Part shown: piece by piece, positions 43,036 through 54,510 of the stretch
Position numbering within the stretch: position 1 is the stretch's first letter
Layout: each line of letters begins with the position of its first letter
Source of the DNA: Oreohelix idahoensis
Taxonomy: Eukaryota; Mollusca; Gastropoda; Stylommatophora; Oreohelicidae
DNA: 64,000 nucleotides
Direction of reading: 5' to 3'
NCBI GenBank assembly: GCA_024509875.1
Contig: JAMPIV010017522.1
Span: 124,001-188,000 of the forward strand
Notes under the pieces: generated by a model
What the model saw: the letters and a program-made list of their open reading frames with translations, nothing else
What the model was told of the DNA's origin: nothing
The model's database searches: none
Made by a program: the position numbers and the translations under genes

Positions 43036-43600
43036 TCCCCCTCTGTTTCTTTTACCATGTAGATTCCAGAAGAGTGACTGTCTTGTAATGCTATCAGCTG
43101 ACTTTCTTAATGTGTATCTTACCCACTGCCAGTATCTTCTCACCTCTTGTTCCACTGGTATTAGGCTGGTTCTGTCCATCACTTCCATATTATTGATGTT
43201 GTCATACCATTTCAATTCTTTTATTCTCAACAAGCACCCATTTATGAAAGTCTGTATATTTCTGGTTGTCATCTTTGTTCTTCCCCAGAGTTATACAATA
43301 AGAGGATTGACTTCACATTTGCCTTGAAGATTCTTATTCTGTGTTTTGGGCTTTACTTATTTTGATTTCAAGGCATTTCTCAATGCAATGAAAGCTCTTC
43401 TTGCCTTCTGTATTCTTATTTTGGTATCACTGTTCGTTTTTCCAACTTTGTCTATCCTGCTGAAAAGACAGATGCATCATTCACAGCTTCTGGTGTAGGC
43501 ATATATCTGCCAGTGCAGTCTGCCTACCAGTTATCACATTCATCCTCATACCCAAGTTCTGTGATCTCTCATCGTTTCACATAGATGATATGTGACCAAA
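42845..43600 (-). mobile_element. LINE B-related copy 2, C-terminal fragment
   Basis: Minus-strand remnants 'TFINGCLLRIKELKWYDNINN', 'LRKSADSITRQSLFWN' and 'IQKARRAFIALRNALKS' match the RTE-like C-terminal region. The 3' tail at the left is (ATG)n. A (GT)n microsatellite (42991-43034) sits in the coding region. Right edge approximate. Confidence 0.75.
42991..43034. repeat. (GT)n microsatellite
   Basis: Perfect GT dinucleotide run within the LINE fragment. Confidence 0.95.
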
Positions 43601-43913
43601 ATATTCACTCAACGTTATATTACTTTTTATAATATAAAACTGTTACTTCTAGTTTAAGGCTGAATTAATAAGCCCAATGACAGCCCTATATAACTTGAAC
43701 TATTGACCAGACATCTGCTAGCTATTTCAGGGAATACTGCCTCCATAATCCATGTCATACGATACAGGCTTCCTGCAAGGGAGTCAGCTACAGTGGTGGC
43801 TCCATACGGAGCAACAAGGGAAATGATCTATGATTCTATAACATTTTTAACTACATATGTTTTTTTAAAGGTCTTCCACACAAAGGACGTAGCCCTTTAA
43901 AACTAGCTTAAAG

Positions 43914-44065
<152 letters not shown>

Positions 44066-44273
44066 TCCTGTTTGGGAATCAAACTAGAAAGCTAAACTCT
44101 CATATATAGCACCTTTTCCATGATTCACGTCTCCCAGGACAGACAAAAATCCAGGTGTTTAAAAAAAAAAAAAACACTTCCCCTCTGCTCTCCTCCCCCC
44201 ACCCCCAGAGTTTATAATTTTTTTTTTTAAAAAAAGGTCGGTGCTGCAGTGCCATCTGTAGGGTGATAGTTAC

Positions 44274-44501
44274 CTGTCCCAACCAGAGCGGGTCGTCACC
44301 GTGACTTAGTCTACGTTGTGAAGAATCGTTCTCATTTTCTTCTGGGTATCTGTCCATTGATTTGCTTTTGGTTGTTTTAGCACGTTCGTGCCCGGAGAAG
44401 GTCGCGGAGCACCGAACAACATCTGGTTCACTGTGCGAGTGCTCAGACAGGGTGTTGAGTGGTGCAAGAAACATAACTCTATCATGTACCTCGTCTGCCA
44501 T
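44274..44501 (-). CDS. Cation diffusion facilitator, exon 1 (start codon)
   Basis: Encodes residues 1-76, beginning 'MADEVHDRVMFLAPL' and ending 'GDDPLWLGQ', a hydrophilic Ser/Glu/His-rich N-terminal tail. The ATG at 44501-44499 has a strong context (AAG ATG G). The donor is GGACAG/GTAACT at 44274/44273, phase 0, matching exon 2. The frame stays open upstream to a good acceptor (TACTTTCAG/A at 44562-44561), so 44502-44561 is either 5' UTR of this exon or additional coding sequence joined to an unseen upstream exon. Conceptual total length is 479 aa. Confidence 0.85.
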
Positions 44502-44561
44502 CTTATCATTTGAATATGTCTGTGATTTTAGCCAATTTACCAATCTCTTTTGATTTGACGT

Positions 44562-45180
44562 CTGAAAGTACAAAATACAAATGTTAGGGCTATTTTGTAA
44601 ACGCCTAGATTTATCTTGAAACGTCATGTCATAAACATGTCTTACTAGAAGTCACGGTGGGGTTGGGGCTAGTTCCGTGTGTATTTGCGAATTTACTCGG
44701 GAAAAGGTGGGGGAATGGGAGAGAGGAAAAAAAGTATTAAATAGTGAAATCAATGTCTGCGTGTTTGCTGCGCGTACTTTATATTTGTAAATGAGACTTG
44801 CTCGGGTCATTTTCAGTCGCTGTATTCTGTGTTGTTCTTTGAGGTGTCTGTGGGACAAAGATTAGTGCCACCAAATCGTAAAAGGCGAGTAAGAGACGTT
44901 GAATACTGGACTTACAAAATCACTATAATTAGACCTACACTTCTTCTTCAAGTGCTATGCCTAGTAGCTGGAAATACACGTGCAAGACACTCTGGAATTG
45001 CCACATAAACTAGTGTCCTTATAAATTATGAATCCGCATACCAGTAATTCTGCTATAACTTTATGATTAATATCCCAAAGGAAAAAAAAAATTATTTTTT
45101 GGGGGATTTGAACAGCAACTACAAATACATGTAATTATGACGTGGGAAATCATTATCTTTGATAATTGACGGGGAAATCA
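44562..45180. other. Probable upstream or promoter region of the cation transporter gene
   Basis: No coding sequence recognised. Being immediately upstream of the first found exon it may hold the promoter or a 5' UTR intron. No TATA box or initiator can be assigned with confidence. Confidence 0.35.
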
Positions 45181-45205
45181 TAATTTTGTTGGAAAAAATG
45201 CAAAT

Positions 45206-45224
45206 ATATATATATAAAAAATAT

Positions 45225-45296
<72 letters not shown>

Positions 45297-45335
45297 AATA
45301 TATATATATACATACATACATATATATATATATTA
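45206..45335. repeat. (TA)n microsatellite
   Basis: About 130 bp of TA dinucleotide with short TACA interruptions. Confidence 0.95.
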
Positions 45336-45398
45336 AAAGCAGTGACTGTCAAATAGGGATCCATATTTGAATAAAAGAAAGCACTATCCTTGTGCTCA

Positions 45399-45700
45399 TA
45401 GATGGCAGACGCTGGAGCTGGGTTGGCCATGTCCTCAGAAGAGACCCCGATGCCATCACAAGAACAGCTATGCTTTGGACCCCTGAAGGAAAACGAAAGA
45501 GAGGCCGACCAAAAACCACCTGGCGGAGGACTGTGGAGGCTGAGATGCAAAGAATGAACCAGAGTTGGTGCACTGTACGAAGGATGGCCGCCGACCGAGC
45601 AAAGTGGAATCAGTTTGTTGTTGCCCTACAAGACGCCACTAGGCGTGATGGCCACTGACTGCTTTGACGGTCGGCGGCTAAGGATCAAAGAAGAAGAAGA
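45399..45700 (+). mobile_element. LINE C copy 2, 3'-end fragment
   Basis: A 302-bp 5'-truncated insertion with a perfect 13-bp TSD ATCCTTGTGCTCA (45386-45398 and 45701-45713). It encodes the last about 85 residues of the LINE C protein ('RRWSWVGHVLRRDPDAITRTA' and 'KRKRGRPKTTWRR') and ends GGATCAAAGAAGAAGAAGA. It is close to the copy at 3643-5172 but with an intact end frame, so it is young. Confidence 0.92.
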
Positions 45701-45713
45701 ATCCTTGTGCTCA

Positions 45714-46278
45714 GCTTCATTTGTCTATGCGCAATTAATTTTGTTTAATAATAGCCTACTGTTTTATGCAGATTCCAACTGTAGTATAACTGTATCGACA
45801 TATATTAAAACGAAACCCGTTACTCTCTTTTTTCCTGTTCGCAATTAGTTTTAAGTCATTTTAAAGCAAACATGTTATTTGTTGCAGAAAACAAAACTGT
45901 GAAAAATATTATTTGAACTATTTCGATTTGTATGTGCAAGGACCGTAATCAAGAAAAATAAATGTAACCATTTTCTAAGAAAATCAAGAGCAACAATCCA
46001 AATGATTACAGTATTATTACGTGGTTGTAATATGCAGCTCTACTTTTCTTTATTTAACAAAGCAAATTAAATTATTTAAATATTCACAAGATTTAAGTGA
46101 AAATTTAAAAAAAAAACATTACTTTTATGTAGTATTAAGTTATTATTACTATCTATATCAAATTTAATTACATTTTACAGCGTAGTTTCTATATATTTCA
46201 CATGATTTAAGCGAAAATTAAAAAAAACATTACTTTTATGTAGTAATTAAGTTATTATTACTATCTATATCAAATTTA
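45714..46278. other. AT-rich non-coding, part of a local repeat field
   Basis: No gene. From about 46030 it begins a field of diverged local duplications (for example TTATTATTACTATCTATAT at about 46140, 46252 and, diverged, 46952). Confidence 0.6.
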
Positions 46279-46421
46279 TTCACTTCTCGGCCTTTTGGCT
46301 AAGATCAAAGTGTCTTAGCCAGGGCCGGAATCACACACAATTTACACATTTTACTGAATAAAGTCAATAGACCTCACTTTGAGCCCCAGAAGTGGTAAAT
46401 ATAAAAAAAATATATATAAAA
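46279..46421 (+). mobile_element. U2 snRNA-headed chimeric retro-insertion
   Basis: CACTTCTCGGCCTTTTGGCT and the following AAGATCAAAGTGT (46281-46313) match the conserved 5' end of U2 snRNA, but the homology then stops. About 85 bp of unrelated sequence and an A/T-rich tail follow. The whole is flanked by the 10-bp TSD ATCAAATTTA (46269-46278 and 46422-46431). It is a chimeric retrocopy or a U2-derived SINE, not a functional U2 gene: the branch-point-binding region and Sm site are absent. Confidence 0.85.
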
Positions 46422-46431
46422 ATCAAATTTA

Positions 46432-47640
46432 ATTACATTTTACAACGTAGTTTCTACATATTTAGCAACTATTACATAATTTTTAAAATACTAAATAATG
46501 TATCACTGAAGCAGACCGCAACATCTTTTGCAATTAATTTTAAAAAATGTGCCTTATAATAAGTGTCTGGGTAGAACGTTGAGCGCAATGCGCAAAAAAG
46601 GGTCTTTATCGAATAGCTGGAACGAAATTTTTTTTATATAATTGGGCTTGTCTATGTTAAATGGTGCGCGCCTCGCCAAAACAAGGCATTATTTAATTTT
46701 ACCAAAAAATATTAAGTCCCTACTATTTCATAATGTGTGCCCTAATATCTAGGTTGAACGGTGCTCGCCTCGGCCATCAAGTTATTATTTATTGAATTCA
46801 CCAGATTAGGACAATCAAGGAAAATAATTCAAATGTAGCAACTCCACTTTTCTTTATGTTACAAAGAAATTTAAAATGATTTAAATACGTACTTTTGATT
46901 TCAGTCAAAATGTACTTAAAAAAAAAAAAAATAGTTTTGAGTAGTATTTAAGTTATTATTACTATATATATATATACAATGTTACTTTAAGGAATTTTAT
47001 AATTATTTAGGAACTCTTACGTAGTTTTAAAAGACTAAATATACATATTACTGAAACAGGCCACAATATGATTTATGTTTGGTCATGCGCCCTAATATAA
47101 GCAATGCACCCTGTGTCTAGGTTGAACGGGTCGCGCAACGTTGACATAAGGCAAAATTTTGTTTTTTTAAAAGGGCCTTATAAAAAAGATAGATCGAAAG
47201 GTCTTCTATAATTGGACATGCGCCCTAATATAACCAAGAGTCACTGTGTCTATGTTAAACGGGTCGCGCCTCGTCAACATTTTATTGAAATAAGGTCTTT
47301 GTTCCTTACCGGAAGGTATTTTATATTTGATAATGTGCCCTGACATTCCGACGGACTTGAACGGGCGAACCTCGCCAAAGAAGGCAAAATTAATTTTTAA
47401 AATATGGTCTTTAATATTTGATCATGCGCCCTAATATAACCGTCGGTCCCAGTGTCTAGCCTGAACAGAGCGTGCCTCGCCAGAAGTAGGCAAAATTTAA
47501 TTTTTAAAAAGACACAAAATATACTTATTCGAGACTGCTGGGTTTTTATATTTGAACATGCACCCTAGTCTAACCGACAGTCCCAGTGTCTAGGTTGAAT
47601 TTTGGAAGTTTCATACACCTAGATTAACCGGTCAACGCCA
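46432..47640. repeat. Degenerate repeat field
   Basis: At least eight diverged copies of a motif resembling CATGCGCCCTAATATAACC...GTGTCTAGGTTGAACGG...GCGCCTCGCC start near 46551, 46642, 46735, 47083, 47208, 47332, 47422 and 47558. Larger blocks are also duplicated (46033-46080 with 46838-46885; 46450-46540 with about 46993-47075). No protein is encoded. Confidence 0.7.
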
Positions 47641-48360
47641 GGTACTTACAGCTAGTATTTTATAAATCATAGTTGACTGATTTTGTTTAAATTCCAGTTT
47701 CTGTTCGAAATATTGTTATGGTGTGGAAACTGAGAGAATTATTTAACATTTTAACTTGATAGTGATAGATAACGAGCTACATTTCACATCAACTATTAAT
47801 AAAGACACACTTGAAGCATAGGATAGGTCTAGTGATGTGACTTACTTCACAGCTCTCTTCTACAGCTACCATCTGGAACTGTGCAGTTAACTACCTGACT
47901 TGTCCTGTACCATCCCTACCAGTAGTCACCAGTTCTCTTCTCCATTTATGGGAACTATATCTATTATTTTATATCCAACTTCCATCTCGCCACAGTGGCG
48001 TAGGTGATCATGTATCTCCACAACTTCCTGTCTACAGTACTATTTATCAATTCTGTTGTTGACTTCTGTCCATGCCATGATGTCAGACTGTCCAGAAACT
48101 TCTCCTTATTTTGAATAAGGTACACTATATATCCTAATTATAATCCATCAGAAGCTGAATGGGATTTTGTTTCTGTTAAAAATTATTATTAGCGGAACCT
48201 TACATGTGGTACGGTAATAAAGTTATTACATAAACCAGAACTGCAAGTGTAACTAACATTCTCTGACATGCGCTTCCTGCCAGCTAAGCACCTACATTTC
48301 CGGTGTTATGTTGCTGGTCGCATCAATAACCCCTGTCATCGAAGCATCATTTTTGTGGTG
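47641..48360. other. Unassigned, non-coding
   Basis: No gene, RNA or repeat recognised. Confidence 0.5.
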
Positions 48361-48362
48361 AT

Positions 48363-48540
48363 TAGCTGGCAGGGAGGATAGTGTGATTCGCTTCCATAGC
48401 TAGGCGGGGGTGCCGCACGGAAGGTCCTGGGTTCGATTCCCCGGTAAGCCACTCACGTCTGTTGTTTTTCTGTTGTCTAGTTATCTACTTCTTTATTATT
48501 CACGAGTGCCTGAAAACATCTTTATGTGTGTGTGTAATAT
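48363..48540 (+). mobile_element. SINE family 1 copy 3
   Basis: AGCTGGCAGGGAGGATAGTG head, an A-box-like ATAGCTAGGCGG, B-box GGGTTCGATTCCCC and the same body as the palindrome arms, ending CTTTATGTGTGTGTG. More diverged than the palindrome copies are from each other. Confidence 0.85.
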
Positions 48541-49195
48541 TTATTTACTGTTTACAGGCATCGGGTTTCCCTTCTTTATGTGTTTAAAACGTTTAGCTGA
48601 TTCCAGTACGAACCTCTACTGATTGAACCGGAAGAAGGTGAGATGTGCTAAATTGTGCTGAGGCCGACACTGTTGAACTCCCGAGTAGAACAACGTCTAG
48701 TGATTACCGCACGTCAGATTATTTGTTATTTTATTTTTATACTTTTAGATTTATATTATTATGTATTCAGATTGGTCATCACTCTCTTTTCTGTACTGGT
48801 TTTCGAACGTCCAGTCCTGAGGAAGGTCACATGGCCGTAAATTGCAAACACACAACACACCCCCCCCCCCCCCCCCCCTTTTTATCCGTGTAAGACTCAC
48901 GTACTACCTAGTTTCGTCCACATTTAGTATTTGAAATTCGGGGGGGGGGGGGGGGGGGTTAGTAATCGCAATACTAATAATTATTGTTGCGGCGATGGTG
49001 ACAGTCACAGTTGTGGTTGATACAGTACTAGCAGCTGTAGCAGTAATTGTAGTAGTTGTCGATACAAAAGTAGGAGTAGTAAAAGTTGAGGTACTGGCAG
49101 TGAAAGTAAACATGAATGTGATGGTAAACGTAGACATTGTTCTACCAGCTGCAATAACAGTTTCGGATGGACGTACACTACAGTGATATTTTTCT
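48541..49195. repeat. C and G homopolymer tracts and a GTA-type trinucleotide region
   Basis: Poly-C at 48861-48878 and poly-G at 48941-48958. 48990-49150 is an imperfect GTA/GTT/GCA trinucleotide region giving Thr/Val-rich translations. No gene. Confidence 0.65.
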
Positions 49196-52100
49196 TTTAA
49201 ATGATGAAGAAAAACAGCCCGTTCAACTAGTGTCTATAATTTCAGATAGTATAATCAATTGCCGCTATTTGCTTATAGCAATCTCCCGGTAAAACCGCCA
49301 CTGCATTATCCATCCTGGTAATTTGTTGTATACAGGGTAAATGACTATTTCTAATTGTGTAGTTTTCCCCATAAAGTTATAGATTATTCGCAACTGTTGC
49401 CAAGCAATGACGTATCAATATTTCGCCATCTTAAAACTATGCTAAACAGAAGCACACGTGACCGCTGAGAGGTCGGTGACTGATAGTTATCACATACTTT
49501 TTTTTTTTAAATTCCGACTTAATAAGACACAGTTAACTGGGAATCAGGTTATGAGAGTTCGCGCGTAGTGTTCACACATTGTTATAGCACACCATCAAAC
49601 AGACACCACAGTTTCTACACACTCAATACATCATAATCAGGTACAGTGTGACCTACGACCTATGTGCCGCCGGAGTGCTGGCATAATTATCTGTAAGTGA
49701 GACGTTCTGAGTCTAGAAACAGGACAACCAACAAATACTGACATCTTGTCATGGTACTTTAAACAACTAGTCGAACACAAATCTTCAGGAGACGATAGCT
49801 AAACACACAAATGGATATCTTTTCTTATTAAAAATATAATTTTATCATCATTGTCGTGTGGTGAGTATTGGGGAAACAACAACAGTAGTTTTTGCCGGAA
49901 GTAGCCTATGAGATATTAGGTAGAAGGTTTCCAGAAATTTGCTCGTTAAGAAAGGATAGAGACCTATTCGAGATAGGGACAAGAAGAAGGGAATGCGAAT
50001 GCTTTCCACTGGACAGTGTTTTCTAGTGAATTATGGAAAGAGTTCTGTTTCCCCAGGACCTTAGCTTCTGCCCTTAGATCCCGTAACAGAAAAAGCCCCG
50101 AACCTCATCTGAGTGTAAAAAGTTACCTATATGTAAATATTTAACACCGAAATCACGAGTGATACATTAACGATTTATTTTGTTATTTTCCAACTCTCAC
50201 AGGACGTATGTTTAACACTGAGATAAAATTTAGCTTGTATCATAATGATGAGATACTAGTAGTAATAATAATAAAAACGATAAGGCAGAAGAGAAATCGG
50301 GGTTTATTAATTAAATATCTACACATATACGGTTAGTAGTGATTAGAACATGATGATGGTAAAAAATGATTCACATAAATAAGCACTGATGAGATACTAG
50401 TAGTGTAGTTAATTAAATAGAAGAATGAACTAGTGTAAAGCCAAATGATGATGATGCGATATGACACGTGTTACCAAAGTGGTGAATAATCTACACAGTC
50501 CATGTGTCTCTAAATGCGTCACCCGGGTAGGATGATTCACATGTATGCATAGAATGTCCCAAGTTGTTATAAGTTATGTCGAGTGGGGTATCTCTAAGTC
50601 GAGGACGTTCTGATGAAAACTTTTGTTGTACTGAGAACGTTGACGATATACAGTCCTTCACTGTTTTACAATATCTATGTAGCGTGGACGTGCTCAGCCC
50701 AATCTCTTCAGTGTGTTCTTTTTCTGTTGGTATTGAATTTCCCTAATTTACCCTGTGTTTCCATAGCAAGGCTGGACATAGGTAATTTGATGTTTCCATT
50801 ACGGCCCGTTTCATTGATGAAATGTCTTTTATCTCTCGAGTTTTGTCTTCACTTCTTCATTTTCCGAAGTATAAGTTAGTTTTGGTTAACCGTGGTCGTA
50901 TGACGAATGTCTGTTGTCTAATCTCCGAACAATACTGCTCAGACTGGATATCTTCACGAAATGTTCTTGATAGGTAGACTCATGAACGGGAGTTTGTAAT
51001 CGTGATTCATGAAATATACTCTGGAGTAAGCTTCATAGAACGCGCATAAGAGTGTGTTGCACTTGGTATAAATATGGGAATCAACTTTTGAGTTCTTTAG
51101 CTTGACCTCAGATGGTAAGCTTCCGATGGAGCTGAACTTGATATGAGTAATCAACTGTGAGCTTTAGCTTGACTCCTGGAGTAAGCTTTCGAGTCATATG
51201 AACTTGATTTAAATAGGCATTGAACTTGTGCGCACGTGCTATAGGATGACAAAAATTGCTGCGTCCACCGTCTTAATCGTGAGCGAGAAATATTCCTTTT
51301 TAATTGAGAAATGAAGGATGTCCTATGGCGAATTCTGCTAGCCAAATGTCCGTTTTGATAGCTTTTTTCTGGTTAGACGTCAGACACGTAGCGTGTAGAC
51401 TCAGACTTTTGATGGACTTCTTTTCCCTTCGCAAAGTCCTTTAAGAACACAATACACCACATATATGAATTATTTTATCCACACTGAACTAATTGCAGGC
51501 TATGCTCTGAGATATTCTCTACACCACAATGTTAAAAACATCTCTGACCTCTAACGAGCTGCCCGGTACATTATATCGCTGGTTTAGCCAATGTGTCTGA
51601 GATTGTCTAACTCCTCCCCTCAACCAATTATCAGGCTTCCATCTTGTGACCCAGACCTTGGGTCTCTCTTGTCCACTGTCAGTCTAAAAGTGGGTTGGGC
51701 AATCCGCGACCAACTTTCGTTCGCGTTGCCTGTCAGTCTTTGTCAGACCGCCCTGTGTTTGCTGATTGGTCGGCTAGAAATACTCACCTGTCCTCTAACT
51801 GTCACAAATCTGGCTGTCCCTTGTCTCTTGCATGTAAATGCCTGTCATCCTCCACGAGTCCCTTTGCCGTGCCGGACTATTGTATCCCACCTGGAAGCAA
51901 AAGTGGTTGTTCCGCGTCAAGGGCCTTTGATATCACACTCCCGGAGTCCATTGTTTGCGTAGCAATTGTATCTTGCGTGATGGTGACTGTTTTGTTTAAA
52001 CAACGGCTTAGACTAATCTTTTGTGTCAGTCGCGCTCTCCTCACAGTTAACAATACTCCAAGGTGGTATGTCTCGTGAGGTTTACCCGGGGAAGTCCGTA

Positions 52101-53010
52101 TCGAAAGAAATCGTTTATGACCAAGCTGGGGTTTCACAAGATTAGGATGAAACCCGATGTGTTTAACAAGGTGGGAAACTGAATCTAAAGAATTTCTTTA
52201 CCACCGATGAAAGAACAAATGTGGTTCTCTAGATACCAGTCGCGAGTAATAAAGATTACAGTTTACAGTCCAGTCGTGATTACTAGAATAACGATGAAAG
52301 AGCCAATGTGGAATGAAAGAGCACAATGTGGGAGAAAATAAAATAAGAAATATGTAGGTACAGATAGAGCGATAAGGCTTTGGCGCTCGTTTATCACAAT
52401 CATATTAACCTTCGACCTAGAGGCCGCGATTAAGTCTTTATGCATCGTCATTGTGTACAACATACTCTGCAGACATTACTGCTGCAACAGCGTAGAAATA
52501 GCTTTTGTGCAGGACTCGTGTAGTTGATTAACTGCAGTATTGTCCCATGCTCCATAAAGAGCGAAAAACGCATACTTTAGTTATCTGTTATTTCATTCTT
52601 TCATTTGTATAACATTAAATATGCGACAATCTTTTAAGAGCAATATTACTGAAGGTTACACATATACCTGTGTAGCTCTCCCCCCCCCCCCCCGGATCTC
52701 TGGTGAGATAAAGACAGAATAGAACTGCTGCGTCCTCGTGCATGTCGTACAAGGCGACGAATATGAGGTTGTACAAGAGGCTGGCAAACTCTAAATGTTA
52801 AACACACTGCTATAGAAAACACCACTGTAAAAGCATGTCACTGCTTGGTGCTAGCTTCCTGCAGGGGGGACCAGTTGTAGTGGTGGTTCCATGCTCCATA
52901 AGGAGCGAAAAGGAAAATATCGATATGTCTTTGGTTCTGAAAAAACAAAACAAAGAATCGACATTATTTTATAGATAGGACTGTAATGGGAAAAACGCAG
53001 TGTAAAGTGT
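49196..53010. other. Long unassigned stretch
   Basis: No gene recognised. Plus frames at 51591-51962 and 51695-52078 lack a recognisable domain or splice support. A diverged 75-bp tandem pair lies at about 51077-51222 (shared TTTAGCTTGAC, GTAAGCTT and TGAACTTGAT). Poly-C at 52680-52694. 52851-52920 resembles 43771-43828. Confidence 0.5.
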
Positions 53011-54309
53011 AACTCTCACAAACAGGCAACACCTGCAAATATTACAGTATAAGCCATGCACTACATGATATACCATCTGTTCTGTAAATACTGTAATATT
53101 CACTGTCGAGTTTTCAGCTTTGTTGAGTCTGTAACGTGGTTTTTTTCCCCGTCTTTCTTTTCATGAATGTCAGTTTTACTTTCATTGTACAGGATAAACA
53201 TTCTACCGGGGTTTGACTACTGCCCACATCTGGTGCCTGTTCTAATAAGGACATCCCGAATTGAATTTCTCTATTTTCAATAAAACATTATATGGTCGAC
53301 TGGTTCCTAATTTGGCGATGCCTACATTTATTAGTGTAAGCTTAATTATCTTCGCGCATAAAAACTATTCATCCCATAATAAATTCGCAATGCATAGCGT
53401 AAAGTAATATCAGCCTTTCGCCCACACCATGTCTGTTTTGGTTTACCTAAATTAAAAAAAAAAAGAACATTTCTACGTCTTTTGCAATAATGCTTCCTTT
53501 TGCTATGGATAGTTGAGGTTTTATTTATTTTTTTCGCTAGCTGTTTCAGTCAGAAGTAAAAATCTTTATCAAATTGGCTAGTTGTTGTTGGTGGCACAGC
53601 CATAAATAAAAATAAGACGTTGCTGAGCTTTATGGATACGTTGTGCCGTACTTTACAGCGGCAATGCTGTATCGAAGCCTTTCAGCCAGGCACATACGAC
53701 GTCGTCAGGATCTATTCTAGTAGACAATTTGTCATACTGTTGCTCACAACAGCAACGTCAACTACTTTCAATTAAAGGACGTATAATTTTAATTTAATTA
53801 ATACTTTTTTTTGGGTTATATATTTAACTTAATTGTCGCTTTCTCTCTCTTCTGTTTTCGATTGTTCGATATGATGACGGTCTTATGGCCGTAAAAAAGT
53901 AGGCAATTTCCGTTGTCCTCGAAGTCTCGTGACCTATTTTTGTTTCCCCGCCGAGTTAAGCAAGCATTTTTATTCGGTTTTATTTTCCTTAAACTCAGAC
54001 TGTCCCCACCCTATCCGTATGACAGCAGATGATTTGAAATCAGTTTTTCAATCTCCTACATTATAGGTCACCCAAGGTTTAGTAGCCTGATCTACACTGA
54101 ACATTCTGACTTTAGGGCGCCAGATAAGCGCCCTTGCCCCTTCTCCTGTATGTCAAATCAGTCGTGCCACCAGAAAACGAGGAGATGGGCTATATTTTAT
54201 TGCACGCTTTGGACGCACTTACAATGAGGCGAGATTACAACGCCATTCAGGGCTCTGACAGCATTTAAATAAAAATCTATGAAACTAGAATTGACACGGC
54301 AGGTCAGCA

Positions 54310-54510
54310 CTCTCATTTATTTCTTACCGCCCAGTCAAGATTCTCGTTTATTTCTTACCGCCCTGTCAAGATTCTCGTTTATTTCTTACCGCCCAGTCAA
54401 GATTCTCGTTTATTTCTTACAAGATTCTCGGTTATTTCTTACTACCCAGTCAAGATTCTCGTTTATTTCTTATCAACCAGTCAAGATTCTCGTTTATTTC
54501 TTATCACTGT
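54310..54510. repeat. 31-bp minisatellite in copy 1
   Basis: About six units of AGATTCTCGTTTATTTCTTA plus CCGCCCAGTCA, with one truncated unit. The same family occurs at 58020-58245 and 63005-63285. Confidence 0.93.

Noticed and set aside
46279..46313. Functional U2 snRNA gene
   Set aside because: Only the first 33 bases or so match. The branch-recognition region, Sm site and 3' stem-loops are missing.
51591..52078. Two overlapping plus-strand frames of about 125 aa
   Set aside because: Cys/Ser/Leu-rich, in different frames, with no domain and no splice signals that join them to anything.
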